Below are positions 16,561 through 24,464 of a stretch of 42,745 nucleotides of DNA, piece after piece; position 1 is the stretch's first letter, and each line of letters starts with the position of its first letter. Made by a program: the position numbers and the translations under genes. Location of the stretch: the NCBI GenBank assembly GCA_003248655.1, contig QFPM01000023.1, forward strand, positions 1 through 42,745, in the 5' to 3' direction. The notes beneath the pieces are model-generated. The model did no database searches and was not told where the DNA came from. It saw only the letters and a list, made by a program, of their open reading frames with translations. Source of the DNA: Microbacterium sp. Its GTDB lineage: Bacteria; Actinomycetota; Actinomycetes; Actinomycetales; Microbacteriaceae.

Positions 16561-17694
16561 TCAGCGGGTGGTGGCGAAGGGGTCGAAGCCCTCGGGCAGC
16601 AGCGGCACGGGCGCGACGGTGCTCTCGATCTCGAGGTACTGGCCGGTCCCCGCGGACTCCTGCGCGGACAGCATGACGTCGAGCACGTGGTAGCCGAGCT
16701 CGCCGGTGGCGATGTGCGGGCGGCCCTCGCTGATCGCGCGGGCCATGTCGAGCACCCCAAGACCTCGCCCGACGACCTCGCCGACGGGCTCGATCTCGAT
16801 CCACTCCTGCTCGAAGCTCATGCCGTCGCGGATGACGCCGAGCGGCTTCACGTACGCGATGCGACCGCCGAAGCCGTTGGGATCGGGCAGGACGATCGAC
16901 CCCTCCGACCCGTGGATCTCGACGACGCCGTGGCGCTCGAGCGCCGAGTCGAAGCTCAGCAGGTGGGTGCCGTGCTGGCCTCCCGCGAACGACGTCAGCA
17001 CCTGCACGGTCGACGGCACCTCGACGGGGAAGGTTTCGCCCGCCCGCGGCCCGGTGTGGATGACGCGTTCGAGCCTCGGCCGCGAGCCGCGCGCGGCGAC
17101 GCCGGCGATGGGCCCGAGCAGGCTCACGAGCGCACTGAAGTAATAGGGGCCCATGTCGAGCAGCGGACCCGCACCCTGCGCAAAGAGGAACGCAGGCTCC
17201 GGATGCCAGAGGTCGGGCCCCTGCGTCTGGAACGCGGTCTGGACGAACAGCGGCTCGCCGATCACGCCCTGCTGGATCGCCCGCTTCGCGGTCTGGAACC
17301 CGGGGCCCAGCAGCGTGTCGGGCGCCGAGCCGATGCGGACGCCCGCGGCATCCGCCTGTGCGAGAAGCTCCTTCGTCGACGCGCGGTCCAGGCCGATCGG
17401 CTTCTCGGTCCACACGTGCTTGCCCGCCGCGACGGCGGCCGACGAGACGGCGACGTGGACGGCGGGGATCGTGAGGTTCACGACGAGTTCGACGTCGGGG
17501 TTCTCGAGGACGGCATCCGCCGTTCCCCATGCCGGGATGCCGAACTCCTCAGCCTTCGCGGCAGCGCGCTCGGGCAGCATGTCGCCGACGGCGACGACGC
17601 GCACGTCGGGGAACGAGGTCAGGTTCTCGAGGTAGGTCTGGCTGATGACGCCCGTGCCGATGATGCCGACGCCGAGCGGGGCGGTGGCGCTCAT
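16561..17694 (-). CDS. Gfo/Idh/MocA-family oxidoreductase
   Basis: A 377-residue NAD(P)-dependent sugar or cyclitol dehydrogenase-like protein. It has an N-terminal Rossmann fold with GIIGTGVISQTY, the family hallmark EKPIGLD near residue 95, and a C-terminal alpha/beta domain with LLDMGPYYFSALVSLLG. The ATG at 17692-17694 overlaps the stop of the isomerase gene upstream (ATGA). Together with that TIM-barrel isomerase it probably acts on a sugar or inositol derivative. The substrate is not readable from sequence. Confidence 0.9.
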   Translation of the reverse strand: MSATAPLGVGIIGTGVISQTYLENLTSFPDVRVVAVGDMLPERAAAKAEEFGIPAWGTADAVLENPDVELVVNLTIPAVHVAVSSAAVAAGKHVWTEKPIGLDRASTKELLAQADAAGVRIGSAPDTLLGPGFQTAKRAIQQGVIGEPLFVQTAFQTQGPDLWHPEPAFLFAQGAGPLLDMGPYYFSALVSLLGPIAGVAARGSRPRLERVIHTGPRAGETFPVEVPSTVQVLTSFAGGQHGTHLLSFDSALERHGVVEIHGSEGSIVLPDPNGFGGRIAYVKPLGVIRDGMSFEQEWIEIEPVGEVVGRGLGVLDMARAISEGRPHIATGELGYHVLDVMLSAQESAGTGQYLEIESTVAPVPLLPEGFDPFATTR

Positions 17695-18518
17695 GCGACG
17701 AATCCGCCGTCCTTGAGGAACGCGAGCGACGCGGCGACGTCTTCGAAAACATCCCCGGGCGCCTGGTCGTACTCGATCACGGCGTAGCGGAGGTTCGTCG
17801 CGGCCTTCAGCGCCGCCGCGAGGGGCACGTCGCCCGTGCCGGCGTGACGCTGGTCGAGCTCGCCCGAGCCGGCGAGGTCGGCGGCCTCGGGAGCCCATGG
17901 GTTGACGGCCGGGACAACCCCGTCCTTCACGTGCACGGCGGTGAGCCGGTCGCCCAGGCGCGCGACGAGCGCGGGAACGTCCTGCCCGCCCGTCAGCGCC
18001 CAGAACAGGTCGAGCTCGAGCTGCACACGCTCGTCGGTGAGCGCGACGAAGCGCTCGTAAGCCGAAACGCCGTCGAAGGATGCCACGAACTCCTGCGCGT
18101 GGTTGTGGTACCCGACGCTGAGTCCGAAGGATGCCGCCGTCTCGATCAGCGCGTTGAGGCGCTCGGCGATGTCGAGCACACCCGCCTCGGTGAGCCAGCG
18201 CTCGGGCGCGACGAACGGGTCGATGACGGTCTGCATGCCGATCTGGGCTGCCGCTTCGAACACGACCTCGGGGGCGGGCGTGGGGATCGATCCGTCCGGG
18301 GTCCACAGCTCGTCCGTCAACAGCGGCGCGTGGCCGGTCGGCGAGACGAGGCCCGAGGCATCCAGCGCGGCGCGGATCTCGGCGGGGCGGCCGACGAAGT
18401 CGAACGCCTCGACGTTACGCAGACCGATGGCGGCAAGCTTGTCGAGCGAGCCCTGCATATCAGCGGAGAACTCCTGCGCCAGCGTGTAGAGCTGGACGGA
18501 GGCTTCGGGAAGCGTCAT
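17691..18518 (-). CDS. Sugar phosphate isomerase/epimerase (AP endonuclease-2-like TIM barrel)
   Basis: A 275-residue TIM-barrel protein of the xylose isomerase-like family. Landmarks are VQLYTLAQEF at the start, GLRNVEAFDF, GYHNHAQEF, LELDLFWAL and HVKDGV. Acidic and histidine residues at these positions normally bind a divalent metal. The ATG at 18516-18518 has AGGAC upstream. It forms a two-gene operon with the oxidoreductase, a pairing common in catabolism of cyclitols and rare sugars. An inverted repeat at 18586-18607 upstream may be the operator. Confidence 0.88.
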   Translation of the reverse strand: MTLPEASVQLYTLAQEFSADMQGSLDKLAAIGLRNVEAFDFVGRPAEIRAALDASGLVSPTGHAPLLTDELWTPDGSIPTPAPEVVFEAAAQIGMQTVIDPFVAPERWLTEAGVLDIAERLNALIETAASFGLSVGYHNHAQEFVASFDGVSAYERFVALTDERVQLELDLFWALTGGQDVPALVARLGDRLTAVHVKDGVVPAVNPWAPEAADLAGSGELDQRHAGTGDVPLAAALKAATNLRYAVIEYDQAPGDVFEDVAASLAFLKDGGFVA

Positions 18519-18585
18519 GAACCTGTCCTTATATACGTCGTTGTGTGAGGATGCGGCGTCGCCGCCGGTACCGACGATAGCGAAC

Positions 18586-18607
18586 AAAACCTCCGAGTGG
18601 AAGTTTT
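18586..18607. promoter_or_regulatory. Operator-like inverted repeat
   Basis: AAAACCTCC and GGAAGTTTT form 9-bp arms with one mismatch around GAGT. The site lies between the isomerase operon and the second toxin-antitoxin pair. The T-run after it could also support a weak terminator. Confidence 0.35.
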
Positions 18608-18648
18608 TTCGCGCGCCCGTTCGCTCAGGTTCTGAAAGCTGCACATGC

Positions 18649-18654
18649 TAATGT
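18649..18654 (+). promoter_or_regulatory. -10 box (TAATGT) for the second antitoxin gene
   Basis: TAATGT ends six bases before the ATG at 18661, matching the spacing at other genes here. This favours 18661 over the in-frame ATG at 18655. Confidence 0.45.
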
Positions 18655-18660
18655 ATGAGC

Positions 18661-18915
18661 ATGAAGACCGAACGCTTGCAGGTGCTCATTGACACCGTGC
18701 AACGCGAGCGGCTCGAGACCGCGGCGGCCGCGCGCGGAGTGTCGGTCGCCCACCTCGTCCGCACGGCGATCGACGTCGTCTATCCGCCGCGACTCGACGA
18801 GCGGCGCGCGGCGGCCGCCGCCATCCTCGATGCTGAGCCGGTGGACCTGCCCGGTCCCGAAAATCTGCGGCGCGAGCTCGACGACCTGCGCGGCCGAACC
18901 GGCGAACGCGGGTGA
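18661..18915 (+). CDS. Ribbon-helix-helix-type antitoxin
   Basis: An 84-residue protein with an N-terminal ribbon-helix-helix pattern: a short strand (TERLQVLID), then VQRERLETAAAARGVSVAHL and VRTAIDVVYP. The C-terminal acidic and arginine-rich tail would bind the toxin. Its TGA overlaps the GTG start of the PIN toxin downstream. It should bind DNA as a dimer and neutralise its partner. An ATG six bases upstream (18655) is also possible. Confidence 0.8.
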   Translation: MKTERLQVLIDTVQRERLETAAAARGVSVAHLVRTAIDVVYPPRLDERRAAAAAILDAEPVDLPGPENLRRELDDLRGRTGERG

Positions 18916-19388
18916 TCCTGCTCGACACGACGGTCCTTCTGTATGCCGTCGGCTCCGACCACGCTCTCCGTGCGCCGTGCCGCGCGCTGATTGAGGCGAT
19001 CGGCGACGGCAGCGTCGCCGCGACGACGACCGTCGAGGTGCTGCAGGAGTTCGCGCACGTCCGCGCGCGCCGCCGGGGCCGAACGGATGCCGCGGCACTC
19101 GCCGAGCGCTACGCCGCGCTGCTCGCGCCGCTGACGCCCGTGGACGCCGAGGATCTGGCGGCCGGCCTGCGCGAGTTCCGCCAGCACGACGCGCTCGGCG
19201 CCTTCGATGCCGTCCTCGCCGCGACCGTGCTACGCCGCGAACACCTCACCGCGCTCGTCTCCGCCGATCGGGCGTTCGCCGGCATCCCGCTTCTCTCCCA
19301 CCTCGATCCGGCTGCACCGGATTTCGCCGAGCGCCTCGGCATCTCGTTACGCCTCGGCCCGTCAGCCGCCTACGTGAGCACGACGTAG
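18912..19388 (+). CDS. PIN-domain toxin (VapC family), second copy
   Basis: A 158-residue PIN ribonuclease. The acidic site is visible as Asp in MILLDTTVLLY, Glu in TVEVLQEFAHV, Asp in FDAVLAATVL and Asp in SADRAFAG. The GTG start at 18912 overlaps the antitoxin stop by two bases, so the genes are coupled. Its 3' end overlaps the convergent membrane protein gene by 19 bp. It is clearly different in sequence from the PIN toxin at 16025-16450, so the two modules are independent. Confidence 0.88.
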   Translation: MILLDTTVLLYAVGSDHALRAPCRALIEAIGDGSVAATTTVEVLQEFAHVRARRRGRTDAAALAERYAALLAPLTPVDAEDLAAGLREFRQHDALGAFDAVLAATVLRREHLTALVSADRAFAGIPLLSHLDPAAPDFAERLGISLRLGPSAAYVSTT

Positions 19389-19831
19389 ACAGCGAGCACG
19401 AGCACGGCGACGCCGACGATCAGGTCGGTCCAGGTCGCGAGGGCCTCCTGCGCGCTCTTTCCGCGTTTGGGCAGGTGCATCAGCCCCGCGATCAACAGGA
19501 AGACGCCTCCCGCGATGCCGGCGGGCACGGCCCACCCGGGGACGAGGGCGAGGAGCCCCGCGATGCCCATGCCGATGTTGGCAGTGCCGAGTTCGCGAAT
19601 GAGCTGCTTCTCCTGCACGGTGACGCTCGCGGAGCCGAGGATCTCGCTCGTCGGCCCCTTGCCCGAGACCTGCGCGACGCCCGCGACGAGCAGTCGCGTG
19701 CCGACTCCCCAGAACACCCACCACGCGCCGAAGACCAGCACCGGATCGCCGCCGACGATTGCCAGCTGGGTGACGGCGGACACGATCGGCAGCACGATCG
19801 TCTGCGCCGTGACCAGGATGAAGTAACCCAT
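19370..19831 (-). CDS. Conserved membrane protein of unknown function
   Basis: A 153-residue protein with about four or five hydrophobic helices: an N-terminal helix (YFILVTAQTIVLPIVSAV), one around FGAWWVFWGVGTRLLV, one or two around IGMGIAGLLALVPGWAVPAG, and a C-terminal one. GGGAGACGTG upstream supports the ATG at 19829-19831. It is divergent from a TetR gene with shared direct repeats between them, so it is a likely target of that regulator. I do not recognise a function. Confidence 0.75.
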   Translation of the reverse strand: MGYFILVTAQTIVLPIVSAVTQLAIVGGDPVLVFGAWWVFWGVGTRLLVAGVAQVSGKGPTSEILGSASVTVQEKQLIRELGTANIGMGIAGLLALVPGWAVPAGIAGGVFLLIAGLMHLPKRGKSAQEALATWTDLIVGVAVLVLAVYVVLT

Positions 19832-19878
19832 CACGTCTCCCTTCTGACCGGTCACCGAGAACGGCGCCGAGTGTGAAC

Positions 19879-19929
19879 TAACACCTGTAAACCAACGTCA
19901 CGGTAGCAGTATCGCCTAACAGTTGTAAA
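19879..19929. promoter_or_regulatory. Direct-repeat operator between the membrane protein and TetR genes
   Basis: TAACACCTGTAAA (19879-19891) and TAACAGTTGTAAA (19917-19929) are 13-bp direct repeats with two differences, 38 bp apart. The second overlaps TAAAGT (19926-19931), a -10 box six bases before the TetR ATG. Autoregulation by TetR is likely. Confidence 0.5.
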
Positions 19930-19937
19930 GTGTTTTC

Positions 19938-20579
19938 ATGACCGAGATCGGACGCACGCGAAACCGCCGCGGAGAAGGCGGCCGGCTACGCGGAGAGATC
20001 GTGAACGCGGCGCTCCACTTCATCGACGAGCACGGCGACCCTGCTGCACTGTCGCTGCGTGCGGTCGCCCGCACGGCGGGAATCAGCGCGCCCGCGATCT
20101 ACGATCACTTCACCGGCCTGGATGCGGTGCGCGAAGCCGCGCTCGAGGAGTGCTTCGCCGCGCTGCGCGCCACCGTCGTGTCCGCGGTCGCGGATGCCGG
20201 CGATCCCGTCGCGGCACTGACGTCCGCGGCATCCGCCTACCTCGGATTCGCCCGGCAGTATCCCGCCCGGTATCGCTTGATGTTCGCCGCCGACGGCTAC
20301 GCGGACAACGCCGTTGAGACGTTCCGGGTCGTTGAGCGCACGATCGCCGCGTGCGTGTCGGCCGGGCTCAGCACGAGCGCAGACCCACGCGTCGACGCGT
20401 GGATGGTGTGGGCGGCGCTCCACGGGGTCGCTACCCTCGACAAGCCGTCGCGGACGGAGATGCTGAAGCTCGGTACGCTGGACCGCCCGAACATGCTGCG
20501 CGCGATGGTCCTGCGCCTCGCGGGCATCGCGGGTGACGAAGAAGTGCGCCCGAACGGACTCGAACTCCTAACCTTCTGA
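19938..20579 (+). CDS. TetR regulator (WHG-type C-terminal domain)
   Basis: A 213-residue TetR protein. The helix-turn-helix is LRAVARTAGISAPAIYDHF, and the C-terminal part (YLGFARQYPARYRLMF) matches the WHG ligand-binding domain seen in actinobacterial members. Translation is probably leaderless from 19938. The final 12 codons and stop (from about 20544) are the antisense of a tRNA-Arg 3' half, so the tail VRPNGLELLTF is tRNA-derived sequence. It probably represses itself and the divergent membrane protein. Confidence 0.88.
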   Translation: MTEIGRTRNRRGEGGRLRGEIVNAALHFIDEHGDPAALSLRAVARTAGISAPAIYDHFTGLDAVREAALEECFAALRATVVSAVADAGDPVAALTSAASAYLGFARQYPARYRLMFAADGYADNAVETFRVVERTIAACVSAGLSTSADPRVDAWMVWAALHGVATLDKPSRTEMLKLGTLDRPNMLRAMVLRLAGIAGDEEVRPNGLELLTF

Positions 20580-20586
20580 TCCGTAG
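20544..20586. repeat. att-like direct repeat: copy of the tRNA-Arg 3' half (left)
   Basis: These 43 bases match 22289-22331 at 41 positions. The latter lie in the tRNA-Arg gene from the 3' end to the anticodon loop. Same orientation and a 1.7-kb spacing around hipBA suggest attL/attR left by a tyrosine integrase. No integrase gene is present. Confidence 0.8.
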
Positions 20587-20622
20587 CCGGGCTGGCCCGC
20601 GGTGAACTGCGGACAAGAGTCG

Positions 20623-21858
20623 TCAGGCTCTCCCGGCTGCGATGACCGCTTCGAGGCGAGGACGAATACCCTCGGCCATGCGTCGGATCTCCGCTTCGGC
20701 GATGCGGCATGAGCGGGCGGCGTCTGACCACGCGGTGAGTGCCGCGCCGATGCGACTGAGGCGTTCGCGTGCCTGCGGCCGGCTGAGGCCGCAGTCGTCG
20801 GCGAAGGCGAGGAGTCCTTCTATTTCGTCGGGGAAGGTGTCGGCGCCGGCGATGGAGGTGGACCGGCGCTTTCCGAGGTCCGGGTTGGGGTTGACGTCGA
20901 AGGCGGGGCTGAGTTTCCATAGCTTCCCGTCGGTCAGGAACCCGTGGTTTCGCAGGTGGTCGTCCGTGTTTCCGAGGGCAACGCTCGCAGCCACCCGGTC
21001 GTACAGCTGGGCGAGCGCGGCTTTCGGGGCTGCGGCGATGTCGCGGATGCCGTCGGCGATGTCGGCGTAATCGCGGTGGTCACCGTCGGATGCGCCCGTC
21101 GCGGTCATGGCGCTGATGTAGCCGATGCGGCGCTGCGCGCCGTCGCGGTCGAATCGCCGCAGGATGAGCACACTTCGGCCCCCGAGTCTGGTGAGCCGGT
21201 GCTCGGGTACGGCGATGCCTGCGGCCGTGAGAAGTTCGAGCGTGGTCGCCTCCCACGCCATGACGTCCCACCCGTCCGCGGCGTGCGGGAACTTGGCGAA
21301 CCCGAGTGACCCGTCCTCGAGCCGAACGGACGCCTTCGGGCGGGCACCGCCGAGGCCCGTGGTGCCGGTGTCCAGGAGCTGCTTGATGGCGACGACCGGG
21401 TCGTCCTCATTCGCGAGCTCGTCGCTTCGGCGCAGGAGCTCGGGGAGGCTGATGAGCTGCGGGACGTGGGCGGCGGGCGCAAGGAAGGAGTCGTCACCAG
21501 GAAGCCGGAATCGCAGCGCTCCCTGGCGCGTGTCGTCGCTCACCCCAAGGAGATAGCTGACGTCGTCAAGCTGTCGCGGCACCCGGCCGTCTTCGCGCGC
21601 TGCGAGCCGCTCTGCCTTGTCGAGGAGGTTCCGGCCCCAGCGGTCTGGGGCGCTGTCAGCAAATGCGCGCAGGAGACCCGACTGGTGCTGCGGACCAGAG
21701 GCGAGCTGCAGCGCGGGGTCGATGTTGCGGCCGTTGTCCGTGAGGTACGCATTGTCGTAGACGAAGGTCGTGGACAGAGCGCGGCCTTGCGTGAAGTGAG
21801 CCTGACCGACGAGACGCTGCTCTCCGTTTTCGTCGGTCAGGACGTCGTACGTGCTCAC
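20623..21858 (-). CDS. hipA: HipA-family serine/threonine kinase toxin
   Basis: A 411-residue kinase. The N-terminal lobe contains FVYDNAYLT; the core has KFPHAADGWDV, the catalytic loop GNTDDHLRNHGF and the metal loop LSPAFDVNP. HipA kinases phosphorylate a translation factor such as glutamyl-tRNA synthetase and cause dormancy. The GTG at 21856-21858 overlaps the hipB stop (GTGA), so a longer frame running back through hipB was rejected. The pair lies between a tRNA gene and a copy of its 3' half, so it was probably acquired. The frame is intact. Confidence 0.92.
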   Translation of the reverse strand: MSTYDVLTDENGEQRLVGQAHFTQGRALSTTFVYDNAYLTDNGRNIDPALQLASGPQHQSGLLRAFADSAPDRWGRNLLDKAERLAAREDGRVPRQLDDVSYLLGVSDDTRQGALRFRLPGDDSFLAPAAHVPQLISLPELLRRSDELANEDDPVVAIKQLLDTGTTGLGGARPKASVRLEDGSLGFAKFPHAADGWDVMAWEATTLELLTAAGIAVPEHRLTRLGGRSVLILRRFDRDGAQRRIGYISAMTATGASDGDHRDYADIADGIRDIAAAPKAALAQLYDRVAASVALGNTDDHLRNHGFLTDGKLWKLSPAFDVNPNPDLGKRRSTSIAGADTFPDEIEGLLAFADDCGLSRPQARERLSRIGAALTAWSDAARSCRIAEAEIRRMAEGIRPRLEAVIAAGRA

Positions 21859-22142
21859 GTGGCACGCCTCTTGGTGAGGTTGCCGGCGCGGAGTCGGCCG
21901 ATGTCGGAGTTCAACGGGTCGACGGCCTGGACCACTTCGGAGAGGATGCCGAGCGCACGAAGGACCTGGGCGACGTTCTCGAAGGAGACGGAGGAGTCTC
22001 CGGTCTCGATTTTGCGGAGAGTCACTCGGGAGATGTCCGCCCGCTCGGCTACCTGTTGCGCGGTCAGACCAAGCACCATGCGCCACCCGCGTACGTGCGC
22101 ACCGAACGTGTCGATGTCACGCTGGATGCGGTATCCGGCCAT
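21855..22142 (-). CDS. hipB: HipB-like Xre antitoxin
   Basis: A 95-residue helix-turn-helix protein with LGLTAQQVAERADISRVTLR and KIETGDSSVSFENVAQVLRA. It should bind operators upstream and hold HipA inactive. The ATG at 22140-22142 has GGGGG seven bases upstream. Two pairs of TGGTCA/TGACCA sites lie at 22158-22206. It is co-translated with hipA. Confidence 0.9.
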   Translation of the reverse strand: MAGYRIQRDIDTFGAHVRGWRMVLGLTAQQVAERADISRVTLRKIETGDSSVSFENVAQVLRALGILSEVVQAVDPLNSDIGRLRAGNLTKRRAT

Positions 22143-22157
22143 GATGGCACCCCCTTA

Positions 22158-22206
22158 TGGTCATCATGCTATCCATAATTGACCACTATGGTCAGTATAC
22201 TGACCA
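22158..22206. promoter_or_regulatory. HipB operators
   Basis: TGGTCA/TGACCA pairs occur at 22158-22163 with 22180-22185, and at 22189-22194 with 22201-22206. The second pair is the core of a perfect 20-bp palindrome at 22188-22207. Position directly upstream of hipB suits autorepression. Confidence 0.7.
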
Positions 22207-22241
22207 TTAGGTGCGGATGTCGTACTTTCGGATGAAACAGC

Positions 22242-22269
22242 GAAACGGCCCGCCGAAGCGGACCGTTTC
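22242..22269 (-). terminator. Hairpin downstream of tRNA-Arg
   Basis: Read on the minus strand it is a 12-bp stem (GAAACGGTCCGC) with a UUCG tetraloop and one G-U pair, about 20 bases past the tRNA 3' end. It would end tRNA transcription before hipBA. Confidence 0.7.
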
Positions 22270-22288
22270 AATACTGTCTCAACACAGC

Positions 22289-22331
22289 GTGCGCCCGAAG
22301 GGACTCGAACCCCTAACCTTCTGATCCGTAG
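22289..22331. repeat. att-like direct repeat inside tRNA-Arg (right)
   Basis: This is the intact partner of the repeat at 20544-20586. The functional tRNA keeps this copy. Both differences lie in the distal copy, which is no longer under selection as tRNA. Confidence 0.8.
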
Positions 22332-22362
22332 TCAGATGCTCTATCCATTGAGCTACGGGCGC
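22290..22362 (-). tRNA. tRNA-Arg (anticodon ACG)
   Basis: The minus strand folds as a 73-base tRNA without encoded CCA. The acceptor stem is GCGCCCG/CGGGCGC, the D arm starts GCTC, the anticodon stem TCTGA/TCAGA encloses CTACGGA, and the T arm is AGGGG-TTCGAGT-CCCTT. The anticodon ACG reads CGN arginine codons. The discriminator base is A. Its 3' half served as an integration site. Confidence 0.95.
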
Positions 22363-22574
22363 ATGCCCCCGCTCGCGCGAAGGCCGTGGGATAGCTTAGC
22401 GCACCCGCGGAGCGCGGGCGAATCGACGTCCGTGAACATGAGAGTCCAGACAACGGACGAGTAATACTGGTGCATTTTGCTATGCGCCCGCTATTGTGCC
22501 GAGTACCCGAACACTACGTTGAGCGCGCGCGGCGTGCCCCCACGCACGGGCGTCTTCCAGCCAAGGAGGCACTC

Positions 22575-24442
22575 GTGACGGAGACACGACGGCGCCGCGA
22601 CATCCGACTCGACCAGGCAAAAGAGAACGCCGAGGCCGGATACGCGACGCGTCGCCAGCTCATCGGGCTCGGCGCCGCGGGTGCGGCGGCGGTCGGCGGC
22701 ACTGCTCTTCTCGTCGGCACCTTGATGCCGAAGCCCGAAACCCCCGCGACCGCGGATGCCCCCGCGACGACGCGCACGCCGTCCCCGTCGGCGACGCCGA
22801 AGACGACGCCGAGCTCGGTCCCGACCAGCAGCGCGCCCCCGACGACGCCTCCCGACACGATCACACCCGCCCCCGATCGCCCCAACGCGCAGAAGCCGTA
22901 CGCGGGTGGCGGTCCACGTACGCGCGACGAGAGCTTCACTCAGGCTGAGCCGGGCACGAGCGTCCCGCCCGGACGCCAGACGACCGCCTACTCCCGCGCC
23001 GCGGCCGCGGCGACGCCCGTGCAGCAGTCGGTCTTCGCCTCCGCCGATGCCAAGTCGCACCTGCTGCGCCGCGCCACCTTCGGCGCGCGGCCCGCCGATG
23101 TCGCAGAGCTCGACCGGCTCGGTATCGACGGGTGGATCGAACAGCAGCTGCATCCCGAGACGATTCCGGATGCCGCCGCCGACTCCCTCGCGGCGCAGCT
23201 GCCCTACGGTGACGCCTCCCCCGCCCGGATCTGGCAGGGCGTCGCGAGCGACGCGTTCGACGAGTACAGCTGGACGCCCATGTACCAGACCGCTCAACTG
23301 GCGATGGGGCGGCAACTGTTCTCGAAGCGGCAGCTCCTCGAGGTCCTGGTGGACGTGTTCTCCGATCAGGTGCACGTGCCCCTGCCGAGCGATCAGTGGC
23401 ACACCTCACCCGACTACATCGCGCAGGTCGTTCGCCCCCACGCCCTCGGGAAGTTCCGCGACATGCTGATCGCCGCGATGCGGCATCCCGCGATGCTCTA
23501 CTACCTGAGCAACGACCAGTCCCGCGGAAACCGCGTGAACGAGAACCTCGGCCGTGAGCTGCTCGAGCTCCACTCGGTCGGCATCTCCGGCGGATACACG
23601 GAAGCGGATGTCCTCGCGAGCGCCCGAATCCTCAGCGGTCGCGCCGTCGAGTACAGGTCGGGAACATTCAGCTACCACCCCGAATGGCACTACGTCGGAC
23701 CGGTGAGCGTGCTCGGCTTCTCGCACCCGAACTCGACCGCCGCGGCGGCCTCGAGGTGGGGGATGCCTACGTCGCCTATCTCGCCGAACATCCTGCGACG
23801 GCGAGGGCGGTCGCGCGCAGACTCGCCGTCCGCTTCGTCGGCGACCGGCCGAGCGAGGACCTCGTCGAACGCCTCGCCGCGGTGTACCTCTCGTCGGGCA
23901 CCGACATCCGCGCCGTCGTCAGTGCGATCTTCCTCAGCACCGATTTCTGGAGCGCCGTGGGGCTGCGCATGCGCCGGCCGCTCGAAGACATCGTCGGCAC
24001 CGGACGCGTCCTCGATGTCGCTCCGGGTGCCGACACGGCGGGCGCCCTCGGCGCGCTGTACTGGGCCGTGAACTCGGACTACCACGCCCCGTACCAGTGG
24101 CCCGCACCCAACGGATATCCGGATGTCGCCGCCGCCTGGCTCTCGGCGGGCAGCCAGATCTCGCGCTGGAACGTGCACCGCCGCTTCCTCGACCGCGGCT
24201 TCGGCAAGTTCACCTATGTCGACCCGGCGACGCTCGTCACCCCCACGGCCGGGCAGACGGCATCCGAATGGCTCACCGCGCTCGAGGTGCGCCTGGTTGG
24301 TCAGGCGCTGTCCGCCGATCACCACGCGGCGCTCCTGTCGAGCGTCGGGCTCACCGGCACCGAAGCCGCGAAAGAGGGCGTCACCGTGAGCCGCAACCTC
24401 GCCGCCTTGATCCTCGATTCCGCGTACTTCCAGCTTCGCTAG
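22575..24442 (+). pseudogene. DUF1800 secreted protein, one frameshift
   Basis: AAGGAGG six bases upstream fixes the GTG at 22575. The protein begins with a Tat-like signal (TRRQLIGLGAAGAAAVGG), then a Thr/Pro/Ser-rich linker, then a DUF1800 domain (LLRRATFGARPADVAEL, RELLELHSVGISGGYTEADV). After GFSHPNSTA near 23743 the frame is lost and resumes one base over as GGLEVGDAYVAYLAEHPATA to the stop at 24442. Restoring one base would give about 622 residues of normal length. Either a recent mutation or a sequencing error in a GC-rich run. DUF1800 proteins usually pair with DUF1501 exactly as here; the function is unknown. Confidence 0.85.
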
Positions 24443-24464
24443 ACCACAGAGAGTGCACGCTGCC

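Noticed and set aside
20623..22086. Longer HipA frame beginning upstream at 22086
   Set aside because: The extra 76 residues overlap hipB in another frame and resemble nothing. The GTG at 21858 overlapping the hipB stop is the natural start.
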